A stretch of 64,000 nucleotides of DNA. Source: Bacteroidota bacterium (GTDB taxonomy: Bacteria > Bacteroidota > Ignavibacteria > Palsa-1295). The notes below the pieces were generated by a model. That model was not told the origin of the DNA, did no database searches, and worked only from the letters and a program-made list of their open reading frames with translations. This document shows positions 56,294 to 64,000 of this stretch, one piece after another. Positions within the stretch are counted from its first letter, which is position 1. Every line of letters begins with the position of its first letter. The translations under genes and the position numbers were made by a program. The stretch is from the NCBI GenBank assembly GCA_030706745.1, contig JAUZNX010000005.1, positions 161,783 to 225,782 of the forward strand, written 5' to 3'.

Positions 56294-56758
56294 TTAGACT
56301 AACTTAATACGCAATTGGCTGTTCGGCGCATCGTAAACTCCATCGTATCGCAGCAACGAACTCGACGCCGGACCTTGAAGCACCGAACCATCGAGCCCAA
56401 AGTGGGACAAATGACATGCGCAAAGGATATACCCATTCGTGAGTGTCGAATTTACCTGGCAGGCCTGATGGGTACACTTACTGGAAAATGCGCGATAATC
56501 ACCAGCCCCAACAAACGTCACGAGCACCGGCATTCCATCTGAACCCATCATCGATGGTACTACCTTCATTGGATTGGCGCTCGAAAGGTCCGAGACATCA
56601 ACGGGCACGCGGCCGTCCGGGCCGGGAGGCGGTGGTGGATTCTGGGTCGCGATAATCGGAATGGACGTCGGTGCACAGCTATTCAAAAGGACAGGCAGCA
56701 CCAATGCCCCCGCTGAAAGGGCCGTTCCTGACCGTACAATGAAGTCGCGTCTTGTCAT
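56294..56758 (-). CDS. Tat-exported Rieske [2Fe-2S] protein
   Basis: 154 residues. The N-terminus MTRRDFIVRSGTALSAGALV carries a twin-arginine motif and a hydrophobic core, with an LLNSC that could be a lipobox. The Rieske fold has ligands C95/H97 (CTHQAC) and C113/H116 (CACH), with the disulfide pair C100-C115. The proline-rich PPPPPGPDG linker may hinge the domain. It is the first gene of a run with a cytochrome lipoprotein (4 bases downstream) and a heme-tagged porin. No cytochrome b is seen, so it is not part of a standard bc1 complex here. Confidence 0.85.
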   Translation of the reverse strand: MTRRDFIVRSGTALSAGALVLPVLLNSCAPTSIPIIATQNPPPPPGPDGRVPVDVSDLSSANPMKVVPSMMGSDGMPVLVTFVGAGDYRAFSSKCTHQACQVNSTLTNGYILCACHLSHFGLDGSVLQGPASSSLLRYDGVYDAPNSQLRIKLV

Positions 56759-56962
56759 CTATACGCCTAATATGGAGGATCTTCGAAAAGAAACAACTTG
56801 CCGATGAAAAACAGCGCAACAAGAAGCGGATCTTCATGCTGCCTATGTATCAAAACACCGAATGATCTCAATTTTCACACGCTAAAGCATGCTCATGAAT
56901 CGAATTCAACGAAACTGGGCAGACCGCTGTTGCCCAACGTGTGCCCCAAATGAGTTGAAGTC

Positions 56963-57214
56963 ATGGATGCAGCCGATATTTTTGAGCTAATTATGATGTG
57001 GGCGATGCTCATCGTGGCCGTCCTTTTTTTGATCTATATCATCTATCGGTCATTCCGTACGTGGGCCGAGCAGAAGAAGACCGGCGAACACACGGCCCTC
57101 GGTCCAATATACGGAGCATGGCAGGGACACAGTCTCGGCACGACCACAATGGAGCCGGGTGAATTGAGCGAGATCGAGCGCCGGCTCCGCGAGGCTTCAA
57201 AACACGACGAATAA
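56963..57214 (+). CDS. Small single-pass membrane protein, hypothetical
   Basis: 83 residues. One hydrophobic helix (IMMWAMLIVAVLFLIYIIY) near the N-terminus, then a basic, polar tail with a helical end (ELSEIERRLREASKH). No family recognised. It is divergent from the Rieske gene. Confidence 0.5.
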   Translation: MDAADIFELIMMWAMLIVAVLFLIYIIYRSFRTWAEQKKTGEHTALGPIYGAWQGHSLGTTTMEPGELSEIERRLREASKHDE

Positions 57215-57373
57215 AATGTTCTCGAAACAAGCTGCAAAAAACACACGGGCGTTCATGAGGCTTCTTGAGTCTTTCTATTCGCGAATCGTTAACAAGTTAG
57301 TATCCACGCCCTGTGTGTTGGAATCTTAACTGAGTCATGCGGGATTGAGTGACTCGTCGCGGTAATCCCCTAA

Positions 57374-57473
57374 GGAGATCCTTCGAAAACGCAAATCTCC
57401 GCTAACGCTTCGATTTGCTTCGCTCAGGATGACAGAGGTGGACCCCATTCGTCATTCGTCATTCGTAATTTGA
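57374..57473. repeat. Dispersed intergenic repeat elements
   Basis: A segment at 57374-57436 contains GGAGATCCTTCG and CTTCGCTCAGGATGACAG, the form of a widely seen intergenic element in several bacterial phyla. It is followed at 57446-57473 by CATTCGTCATTCGTC and a GTAATTTGA unit of the ATTCGTAATT family. It lies just before dnaB. No gene is seen here. Confidence 0.55.
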
Positions 57474-57477
57474 ATCC

Positions 57478-58995
57478 GTGAGCCTCGAGCCAATTCCGCA
57501 GAAAATGAGTCCGGGATTCCGGACCAGCCGAAATTATTTAAAGTCGTTCAGCGAGCTATTCGAAAAACTCGCTCCGGGCGGGCTCGTCCCGCCGCAGGCT
57601 GTCGCATTCGAGCAATCACTGCTCGGCGCGATGATGATCGACAAGGCCTCGGCGAACAAGTCCCTGGAAATCATGGGGGACCGTGGATATGACGACTCGC
57701 CATTCTATCGCGAAGCCCACACCATGATCTATCGCGCCATGGTCACGCTCGATAACCGCGCTGAGCCGATCGACTTACTTACTGTTACGAACCAGTTGCG
57801 TTTGGATGGCCGTCTCGATGAAGTTGGAGGGCCCTCGTATCTCGTCGAGCTCACAACGCAGGTAGTTACGACGGTCAATATCGAAAGCCACGCTCGGGTG
57901 GTCATCGAAAAGCACGTCGCGCGCGAACTCATCCGGATTTGCGAGGAGATCAAGCTCCGTGCGTTCGAAGGCGAATTCGATACGTTCGACTTGCTCGATG
58001 AAGCCGAGAGCTTTTTGTTTAAGCTCTCGGAAACACGGCACAAGCGCAGCTTCAAGCAAATGAAGACGCTTGCATTCGACACGATGAAGATGTTGGACCG
58101 GATCAAAGGTCAGCACAATGGCCTGACCGGCGTTACAACGGGCCTCACTGATCTCGATAACCTGACAAGCGGCTGGCAGAAGTCCGATCTCATCGTACTC
58201 GCCGCACGGCCCTCGCAGGGCAAAACGGCGCTCGCGTTGAATTTCGCTCGTGCTACCGCAATGCACTCGAATCCAATTTTCAAAACTCCGGTCGCGATTT
58301 TCTCTCTTGAAATGGGCGCCATGCAGCTTGTGCTTCGCTTGCTGTGTGCCGAAGCGAAGGTCGATATGCAGCGCGCGCGAACCGGCCGCATGGATGATGC
58401 CGAATGGAGAAATATGTCGATGGCGATTGGCCGTCTCTCCGATGCGCCAATTTTTATTGATGATACTCCGGCCATCACGCCGCTTGAAGTCCGCGCAAAA
58501 TGCCGACGATTGAAAGCGCAGCACAATATCGGACTTGTCATCATTGACTATTTGCAGCTCATGAGTGGGGGACATAACATGGAGTCCCGTGAGCGCGAAA
58601 TCTCCATGATCTCCCGTTCGATGAAGGCGCTTGCGAAGGAACTCGATATTCCCGTGATGACACTCTCCCAGCTTAATCGCGGCGTCGAATCGCGCAACGA
58701 CAAGCGCCCCATGCTGAGCGACTTGCGCGAATCCGGCGCCATCGAGCAGGACGCAGATATCGTTATGTTCATTTATCGCGCAGAGACTTATGGCCTGGAA
58801 AAGACCATGGTTCGCGGGGAAGCCGTCGACTCGCAAGGTATCGCGGAAATCATCGTCGGTAAGCAGCGTAATGGCCCGATCGGCGAAGTGGCCGCGACGT
58901 TCCAAAAGCACTACGGTCGATTCGAGAACTACACGAACTGGCCTTCGTTTGAAGCGCTGCCGGAATCCTCGATTGGCGGCGAGGCGGCATTCTGA
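57478..58995 (+). CDS. dnaB: Replicative DNA helicase DnaB
   Basis: 505 residues. The N-terminal domain starts LVPPQAVAFEQSLLGAMMID, the linker follows, and the RecA-like motor has Walker A LAARPSQGKTALALNFA near residues 241-257, FSLEMGAMQLVLRLL, and IIDYLQLMSGG (Walker B), with LSQLNRGVESR and SDLRESGAIEQDADIVMFIY. It forms the hexameric helicase at replication forks. The start is a GTG at 57478 or an ATG at 57505; neither ribosome site is decisive. No intein is seen. Confidence 0.96.
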   Translation: MSLEPIPQKMSPGFRTSRNYLKSFSELFEKLAPGGLVPPQAVAFEQSLLGAMMIDKASANKSLEIMGDRGYDDSPFYREAHTMIYRAMVTLDNRAEPIDLLTVTNQLRLDGRLDEVGGPSYLVELTTQVVTTVNIESHARVVIEKHVARELIRICEEIKLRAFEGEFDTFDLLDEAESFLFKLSETRHKRSFKQMKTLAFDTMKMLDRIKGQHNGLTGVTTGLTDLDNLTSGWQKSDLIVLAARPSQGKTALALNFARATAMHSNPIFKTPVAIFSLEMGAMQLVLRLLCAEAKVDMQRARTGRMDDAEWRNMSMAIGRLSDAPIFIDDTPAITPLEVRAKCRRLKAQHNIGLVIIDYLQLMSGGHNMESREREISMISRSMKALAKELDIPVMTLSQLNRGVESRNDKRPMLSDLRESGAIEQDADIVMFIYRAETYGLEKTMVRGEAVDSQGIAEIIVGKQRNGPIGEVAATFQKHYGRFENYTNWPSFEALPESSIGGEAAF

Positions 58996-59126
58996 TCCTA
59001 CCGATCCGCCTTGCCCGCGAACAATAAGCCCGTGATACCCCGATTTTGTGAGATTTTTGAGATCAATCAGTTTGTTGTTATCCCACCGGAGTTCAATCTC
59101 AAGCATCTTCTTAATCTCATATCATC

Positions 59127-59702
59127 ATGGTTCAGAAAAAGGCGCCGTCCCTCATCGTTCTCTCAGCTCCATCCGGCGCAGGAAAGACTACGATCGCCCA
59201 CGCGATCCTCGCGCGACATCCGCAGGATTTAATCTTTAGTGTCTCAGCGACGACACGCGCAATGCGCGAAGGAGAGCGCGACGGCATTGACTACTATTAT
59301 GTCACTCGGGAGAAGTTCGAAGATTTGATCCGCACGGGCTCCCTCATCGAGCATGAAGAGATTTTTGGCAATTACTATGGCACCCCGGTCGCGGAGATCG
59401 ATCGCGCTCGGCAGATGGGCAAGCGGCTCGTTTTTGATATTGATGTGAAAGGCGGACTTTCGATTCGCGACAAATTCCCGGATGACAGCATGCTGATTTT
59501 TATTGCGCCGCCAGACATGCATATCCTGGAACACCGGCTGCGAGAGCGCAAAACCGAGCCGGAGGAAACCATCCGGCACCGGCTCGAACGCGCGAATATG
59601 GAGATGGATTGGGCCTTGGATTATGACCACATTGTGGTCAATGATAACTTGGAAGAGGCTATCGCGGATGTCGAAAAGATCATCTTCGAGCCAAATCCCT
59701 AG
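59127..59702 (+). CDS. gmk: Guanylate kinase
   Basis: 191 residues. The P-loop APSGAGKTTI is at 14-23, and the GMP-binding motifs SATTRAMREGERDGIDYYYV and DIDVKGGLSIRDKFPDD are characteristic. The lid region FIAPPDMHILEHRLRERKTE is intact. It phosphorylates GMP to GDP. It lies close to rpoZ in the common gmk-rpoZ order. Confidence 0.96.
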   Translation: MVQKKAPSLIVLSAPSGAGKTTIAHAILARHPQDLIFSVSATTRAMREGERDGIDYYYVTREKFEDLIRTGSLIEHEEIFGNYYGTPVAEIDRARQMGKRLVFDIDVKGGLSIRDKFPDDSMLIFIAPPDMHILEHRLRERKTEPEETIRHRLERANMEMDWALDYDHIVVNDNLEEAIADVEKIIFEPNP

Positions 59703-59778
59703 CCCGAGAAACCCGACCGGCACTTTCAGCGTTTGATGCCCGCCTTAAGAACTCGGTCGAACACGAAAAGACTATCCA

Positions 59779-60117
59779 ATGGCTATCAAGCAAGAAAAAC
59801 AGATCGACAAGCAGCACGTAAGCATTACGCCGGTGGATTTGCGGGAAATGGCAATCAAGGGCAAGTCGCTCTACCAGGCGATTGCAGTCACGGCGCGGCG
59901 CGCACGCCAGATCAACGATGAGATCAAGACCGAATATCAGGCGCGCATCTCGACACTTGTGCCGGTCGAACTCGATGAGGACGAGGAGTTCGAGGCCCCG
60001 AACTTCGATCAACTCAAAATCTCACTCGAAATTGATAAACTGGGCAAGCCCACTTTGGAAGCGCTTGAGGAGTTTCAGAACGACAAACTCGATTTCCGAT
60101 TCCGGGATCAGGAGTAA
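59779..60117 (+). CDS. rpoZ: RNA polymerase subunit omega
   Basis: 112 residues. KSLYQAIAVTARRARQINDE is the conserved omega helix pair; the acidic tail LDEDEEFEAPNFDQL and the C-terminal DFRFRDQE are less typical. It assists assembly of the beta' subunit. Placement behind gmk supports the call. A hairpin follows. Confidence 0.85.
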   Translation: MAIKQEKQIDKQHVSITPVDLREMAIKGKSLYQAIAVTARRARQINDEIKTEYQARISTLVPVELDEDEEFEAPNFDQLKISLEIDKLGKPTLEALEEFQNDKLDFRFRDQE

Positions 60118-60148
60118 AATCGGTCCCCGGTAATATTTACCTCTTTCG

Positions 60149-60171
60149 CCACTCCCATCAAAGGGGAGTGG
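60149..60171. terminator. Probable terminator behind rpoZ
   Basis: CCACTCCC pairs with GGGAGTGG around an ATCAAAG loop. No strong T-run follows, so efficiency is uncertain. Confidence 0.5.
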
Positions 60172-60387
60172 CATTTGTGTCTCTGGGACAAAAAAATCGC
60201 ATGGAATGGAAAACCACATGAATTTCGCATAATTCGCGATAACGAAGATGCTTTTCTTAGGCGAATAGTTCAGAAAGTCCTTTATTATCAAAGGCTTCAT
60301 ACGTCCCCGACTCAGAACTTCCCATTCAATGAATGATCCGCGTGTTGGAGCGTCCCATAATACCAAAAGATAAATTTTCTGTGATTC

Positions 60388-60420
60388 CTTGCGTAGCCCT
60401 CGAAGAATATGTTATATTTG
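60388..60420 (+). promoter_or_regulatory. Bacteroidetes-type promoter with TATATTTG box
   Basis: TATATTTG at 60413-60420 matches the -7 consensus; CTTG at 60388-60391 lies 21 bases upstream as a one-mismatch -33 element. The next gene starts 430 bases downstream, a very long leader. Confidence 0.5.
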
Positions 60421-60424
60421 AGGG

Positions 60425-60549
60425 ACGGAATTCCGAGATGGGGTTCCGGAAGTCCGGTTTTGTGCTCGGTGCCCACACACCTGGCATGCATTCAGGATGC
60501 CGATCGTAACGGTAATCTGATTCGGGCGGGACGAGCGATCGTCCGTTTT
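60425..60549 (+). ncRNA. Candidate small RNA (unknown family)
   Basis: The stretch runs from just behind a TAnnTTTG promoter to a terminator-like hairpin (GGACGA, GCGA tetraloop, TCGTCC, then GTTTT). Within it GGCAT/ATGCC (60483-60501) and CCGAG/CTCGG could form stems. I do not recognise 6S, tmRNA, SRP or RNase P RNA signatures. The evidence is only promoter plus terminator spacing. Confidence 0.3.
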
Positions 60550-60852
60550 GCTGGTTCGTTAATAAGCCTTCTTCAACACAAAAGGATTTGACTGCAACTT
60601 CGCTGTGCTCGGCTCTGAGGCCCTTATATGATCGACCATTCATGGCCGTTTCAACGCTCTGGTCACCGCAGCAGCATCTTTTCTCGATGATTCGGATACC
60701 CGTTGATTTCTCATTCCGGCATAGCCAGGATCCATCTCGGCGGTTCGTGTGCATACCCGCATCGAGCACTGTTGCATCAACTTCCTTCGCATAAACAAGT
60801 TTAAATCATCCGGTACTCTAACGAGACCTTGAACTCATAGACAGCAACTCGT

Positions 60853-63800
60853 ATGAAACGATTTTTAGCATTGCTCGCAACCGGCGCTTTCGTCGGACTC
60901 GGACTCACCACGAGCGCTTTCGCTCAAACCCGCTCCATCGGAGCCGGCGCCCTTGTGCTCGACGATTATCTGGGGCACACGATCACCGTTCAAACACCTC
61001 AATTTGGAAGTCAAGCCTGGCTTAACTGGCAGGCGAATGGATTCCCCAGCTATACCTGGACGGCACCAATCCCTCCTGCGGCTGGCGCGCAAGGTGGGTT
61101 TATTTTCTCCGGACCTCTGACGCCAACGGCGCCAGTCTATCCGACGGCACATCTTTACCCATACTGGTTGTATCCGAATCAGACGGGCTTCAATAACAGC
61201 GGCGGCTCCGGTGGCGCATGGGATTACGCGACATCATCACAGCTCGGATTGCTGGACAATGCGCTGACGGACGCCCACATCTTTGTTGGCAATGCCAGTA
61301 ACATCGCCACGGACGTCGCAATGTCCGGGGATGCTACAATCGACAATACCGGTGCGCTGACGCTCGCGAATACGACCGTAACGGCAGGCCCATACGGCGA
61401 TGCAACTCATTATCCGACATTCACTGTCGATGCCAAGGGTCGTTTGACCGCCGCCGGTGTTGTGCCGACTTCTGGTGCTCTGACGACGAACCATATTTTC
61501 GTTGGTAATGCCACCAATGTCGCGACCGACGTTACATTAGGCGGAGACGCAACGATCGTCTTCAACGGCGTTGGACCGACCGGTGTAATGACGCTCGCTA
61601 ATACAGCCGGTGCCCGTTCGGATATTGGCCTCGGCACAGCAGACAGCCCGACGTTTACCGGACTGACTCTGAGTGGGCTTACCGCCAATGCACCAGTTCG
61701 TACGGGTGCAGCAGGCGTGCTCACGACTGGCGCGACCAGCCTCACCTCTGAGGTAAGTGGGATTCTGCCGGTGGCAAATGGCGGTACAAATTCTGGTGCT
61801 GCTCTGGCAAACGGCAAGATAATGGTCTCCAGTGGAGGCGCAATCATTGAGGCCGCGAATGTGACCAGCAATGGCACGAACGTTTCGACGACAGGCAACA
61901 TCACGACAACCGGCACAGGCAATATCAGTGCGACCGGGACAGGCCAGGTAACCTCAATCGGTAATCCTACGAATAACGTTGCTACCACTGCGCCTGCATT
62001 CGTTGCTGGAGACGGAGCCGGACATCAGGGACAAATCAGATTAGTTGCTGGAACGTCCGCCAACAGTGTGACGATCAAGATTGGGAATATGGCTGCGAAT
62101 GAGTTTGTGGCTATTCCGGACGCTGGACAGGATGCCCAGTTTACCTTGTTCAAGCCTGTAGCGGCGAGCGGGAATCAGGCCTTCTTCGGTCCCGCAGGTC
62201 TTTGGACCTTGGGAAATAAGAATACGTTCAATCTTCCAGATGTTAACGGCGCGACGGTCGCTGCGGGCACACTCACGGCGCATGGACTGCTCGTCGGTAA
62301 CGGTACCGGTGCGGTTAATATGACGGCCGTCGGCGCAACGCATACACTGTTGCATGGCAATACCGGCGCCGACCCGACATACGGCGCGGTCGACCTCAAT
62401 GCCGCAACGAGCGATGTGACAGGCGTTCTCCCGGTGGCCAATGGCGGCACTGGCGATGCGTCTTTGACGACAAATGGCGTAGTCTTCGGCAATGGCACAA
62501 GCGCCGCGGGTGTCACGGCAGCGGGATCGCAGTACAATGTGCTCGCGGTCAACTCGCTGGGTGTTCCGACATTCACGCAAGTCGCACTCAATCAGAGCGC
62601 AGCCGTCACCGGCGTGCTCCCGATCGCTAACGGCGGTACGAATTCCAGCACGGCTTTGACTGCTTCCGCTGTCATGGTCTCGAACGGCACGCAGATCGTG
62701 CAAGGCCCGCTCGGAACAACAACGACGGTCCTGCATGGCAATGCTGCCGGTGCACCGACCTACGGCGCGGTCGATCTGACAGCCGACGTGACGAACACAC
62801 TCCCCGAAGCCAACGGTGGTACGGGCGTGACGAGCTTCACACCAGGAAGCGTTGTCTTCGCCGGCGCGACTACGCTGACCCAAGACAATGCTAATCTCTT
62901 CTACGACGCGACGAACCATCGTCTCGGCGTTGGAATGAATGCCCCGACCACTGCACTGGAAGTCGGCGGCGACATCACCGGCGATGGAGACATCTACTCC
63001 AACGGTATCAACGGCTTTATTGCAACCACCGGAGGCTTGTCTGCAGTCACCGACATCACGACCAGCACCGGAAATGTCGTAGCACAGGCAGGTAATGTTC
63101 TTGCCCAGGGTGGTACGCTTCAGGCGGGTCACGTGGCTCCGAATGTGGCGGGTACTGTGACGATCGCCGATGCCAACGGTAACTACACACAGGTCCAGAC
63201 CGTCGCCAACATGGGCGGTGCGAAGAGCTACACGATCCCAGCAGTCACGACCGGCGCAAACTTCGTGATGACCGAAGGTGCGCAGACGATCAATGGTGAC
63301 AAGAGCTTTAACGGCTCGACCACGCTCGGTGCCGTGGCGGGCGGCTCGACCACAACGGTCAATGCTACCAGCGCCAATCTCAATATTGTCGGATTGACCA
63401 ACGATCCTATTCCGACACAGACCGTTACACTCGACGCGTCGAATCACGCGCATGTAACGACCCTGTCCGGGACAGCCAATGAAGGCGTCGTCTTCACAAA
63501 CGTTGGAGGCACCAATGCCTACCGGCTCGGCGGCACAACGACTACCGAGAATCCTTTCCAGAGCAACCGCGATGTCAATCTCGATACGCACACGCTGACC
63601 TTTACAGGTAATGCGGGCGGAACGACCGTCGCCACTCTGAACGGTACGACCGGCCTGACCACCCTCAACGCATTGACGGTCACCAACACCGCGACGTTTA
63701 GCGGTGCGATCAACACGCAGCTTGCCTCCGGTGTCGTGCACTCGACCGGTGCCAGCACAAATCTTACCAGTGGCCCGGTTAATCTCGCCTCGAACGGCGC

Positions 63801-64000
63801 GGGTGGCGATGTCACTGGCGTCCTTGCTGTCGCCAATGGCGGCACGGGCGATGCGACATTGACCAGCAACGCGGTACTCTATGGCAACGGAACAAGCGCC
63901 GTGCTCAATAGCGGCGCGAGTGCCGGAGCCGGTGCGTTCCTCCAGACGACCGCCAGCGGCGGCGCTCCGACATGGAAGAATGTACTCGCGATTGCGAACG
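60853..64000 (+). CDS. Tail-fibre-like repetitive surface protein, 3' end outside window
   Basis: An open frame of at least 1049 codons running off the window. A signal peptide (LALLATGAFVGLGLTTSAFA) opens the protein. A non-repetitive part of about 120 residues with aromatic residues follows. The rest is a Thr/Ala/Gly/Asn-rich beta-repeat array: LPVANGGT-type units recur five times, HIFVGNASNIATDV twice, and LLHGNTGADPTYGAVDL/VLHGNAAGAPTYGAVDL twice, with FSGAINTQL-like closing units. Such units are typical of phage tail fibres and fibre-like bacterial adhesins, which usually end in an intramolecular chaperone or anchor. The end of this one is not visible. Confidence 0.8.
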   Translation, partial: MKRFLALLATGAFVGLGLTTSAFAQTRSIGAGALVLDDYLGHTITVQTPQFGSQAWLNWQANGFPSYTWTAPIPPAAGAQGGFIFSGPLTPTAPVYPTAHLYPYWLYPNQTGFNNSGGSGGAWDYATSSQLGLLDNALTDAHIFVGNASNIATDVAMSGDATIDNTGALTLANTTVTAGPYGDATHYPTFTVDAKGRLTAAGVVPTSGALTTNHIFVGNATNVATDVTLGGDATIVFNGVGPTGVMTLANTAGARSDIGLGTADSPTFTGLTLSGLTANAPVRTGAAGVLTTGATSLTSEVSGILPVANGGTNSGAALANGKIMVSSGGAIIEAANVTSNGTNVSTTGNITTTGTGNISATGTGQVTSIGNPTNNVATTAPAFVAGDGAGHQGQIRLVAGTSANSVTIKIGNMAANEFVAIPDAGQDAQFTLFKPVAASGNQAFFGPAGLWTLGNKNTFNLPDVNGATVAAGTLTAHGLLVGNGTGAVNMTAVGATHTLLHGNTGADPTYGAVDLNAATSDVTGVLPVANGGTGDASLTTNGVVFGNGTSAAGVTAAGSQYNVLAVNSLGVPTFTQVALNQSAAVTGVLPIANGGTNSSTALTASAVMVSNGTQIVQGPLGTTTTVLHGNAAGAPTYGAVDLTADVTNTLPEANGGTGVTSFTPGSVVFAGATTLTQDNANLFYDATNHRLGVGMNAPTTALEVGGDITGDGDIYSNGINGFIATTGGLSAVTDITTSTGNVVAQAGNVLAQGGTLQAGHVAPNVAGTVTIADANGNYTQVQTVANMGGAKSYTIPAVTTGANFVMTEGAQTINGDKSFNGSTTLGAVAGGSTTTVNATSANLNIVGLTNDPIPTQTVTLDASNHAHVTTLSGTANEGVVFTNVGGTNAYRLGGTTTTENPFQSNRDVNLDTHTLTFTGNAGGTTVATLNGTTGLTTLNALTVTNTATFSGAINTQLASGVVHSTGASTNLTSGPVNLASNGAGGDVTGVLAVANGGTGDATLTSNAVLYGNGTSAVLNSGASAGAGAFLQTTASGGAPTWKNVLAIAN

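Larger units (their letters stand above)
60118..60852. other. Intergenic stretch between rpoZ and the tail-fibre-like gene
   Basis: No convincing gene; the open frames on the minus strand have no recognisable features. It contains a stem-loop behind rpoZ, a TAnnTTTG promoter at 60388-60420, a hairpin with T-run at 60529-60549, and otherwise unassigned sequence up to the next start. Confidence 0.5.

Noticed and set aside
57775..59106. Minus-strand open frame of 443 codons
   Set aside because: Antisense to dnaB; no recognisable domain.
60426..60550. 5S rRNA or 6S RNA in the candidate small RNA region
   Set aside because: Faint likeness to a 5S loop on one strand but no conserved 5S arms; no 6S bubble can be drawn with confidence.
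60326..60769. 147-codon minus-strand open frame
   Set aside because: It spans the promoter and hairpin region, has no recognisable features, and includes odd composition.
62041..63741. Minus-strand open frame of 566 codons opposite the repeat protein
   Set aside because: Periodic Arg/Cys-rich translation of the antisense of a repetitive gene. The plus frame has a signal peptide and coherent repeats.

Overview
The window reads as a chromosomal segment of a Gram-negative bacterium in the Bacteroidota/Chlorobiota superphylum, probably an uncultured Ignavibacteria- or Kapabacteria-like lineage. This placement is inferred from gene content, not from rRNA. Supporting signs are two secreted proteins with type IX secretion C-terminal sorting domains, promoters of the TTTG/TAnnTTTG kind, a nuoABCD-nuoH order without nuoE/F/G between, a multi-subunit 2-oxoacid:ferredoxin oxidoreductase, many outer-membrane beta-barrels and lipoproteins, and ECF sigma/anti-sigma pairs. 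Coding density is high and no rRNA, prophage, transposase or CRISPR array is visible.

1-15.5 kb. A minus-strand complex I cluster (nuoA, B, C, D, then nuoH running off the left edge) is interrupted by an opposite-strand gene for a contractile-tail tube (gp19/Hcp-type) protein. Then come a BadF/BadG-type sugar kinase, a leucine dehydrogenase, an envelope-stress block (ECF sigma factor, membrane anti-sigma, Spy/CpxP-like protein, plus a second Spy-like gene and a DUF1761 protein), the DNA translocase FtsK, and four small minus-strand genes of which two encode lipoproteins.

15.5-36 kb. An M3 peptidase is translationally coupled to clpX. An ankyrin lipoprotein, three tandem paralogous outer-membrane barrels, a PEGA lipoprotein and a secreted YidD-domain protein follow, then tRNA-Gln(CTG). 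Next is a surface module: ECF sigma factor, anti-sigma with an Asp-box propeller, a 1759-residue SBBP/Ig/type IX surface protein, a barrel protein with two OmpA domains, and another type IX cargo. Acetyl-CoA synthetase follows.

36-51 kb. A GT-C-like polytopic protein is followed by an unusual locus. Three copies of the 3' end of a GltD-like/ferredoxin gene bracket two small cargoes, a TMEM175-type channel gene and a HigB/HigA-like toxin-antitoxin pair whose antitoxin looks truncated. The intact GltD-like gene ends a porG-porA-porB operon with overlapping genes. A second TMEM175 gene, a TPR protein that appears to lack its ATPase half, and a monocistronic atpD follow.

51-64 kb. A DUF2231-like protein, a TIR-TolB-TPR protein and a Rieske / multi-cytochrome lipoprotein / heme-tagged barrel operon precede a housekeeping block (dnaB, gmk, rpoZ). 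A possible small RNA follows, and the window ends inside a long tail-fibre-like repeat protein.
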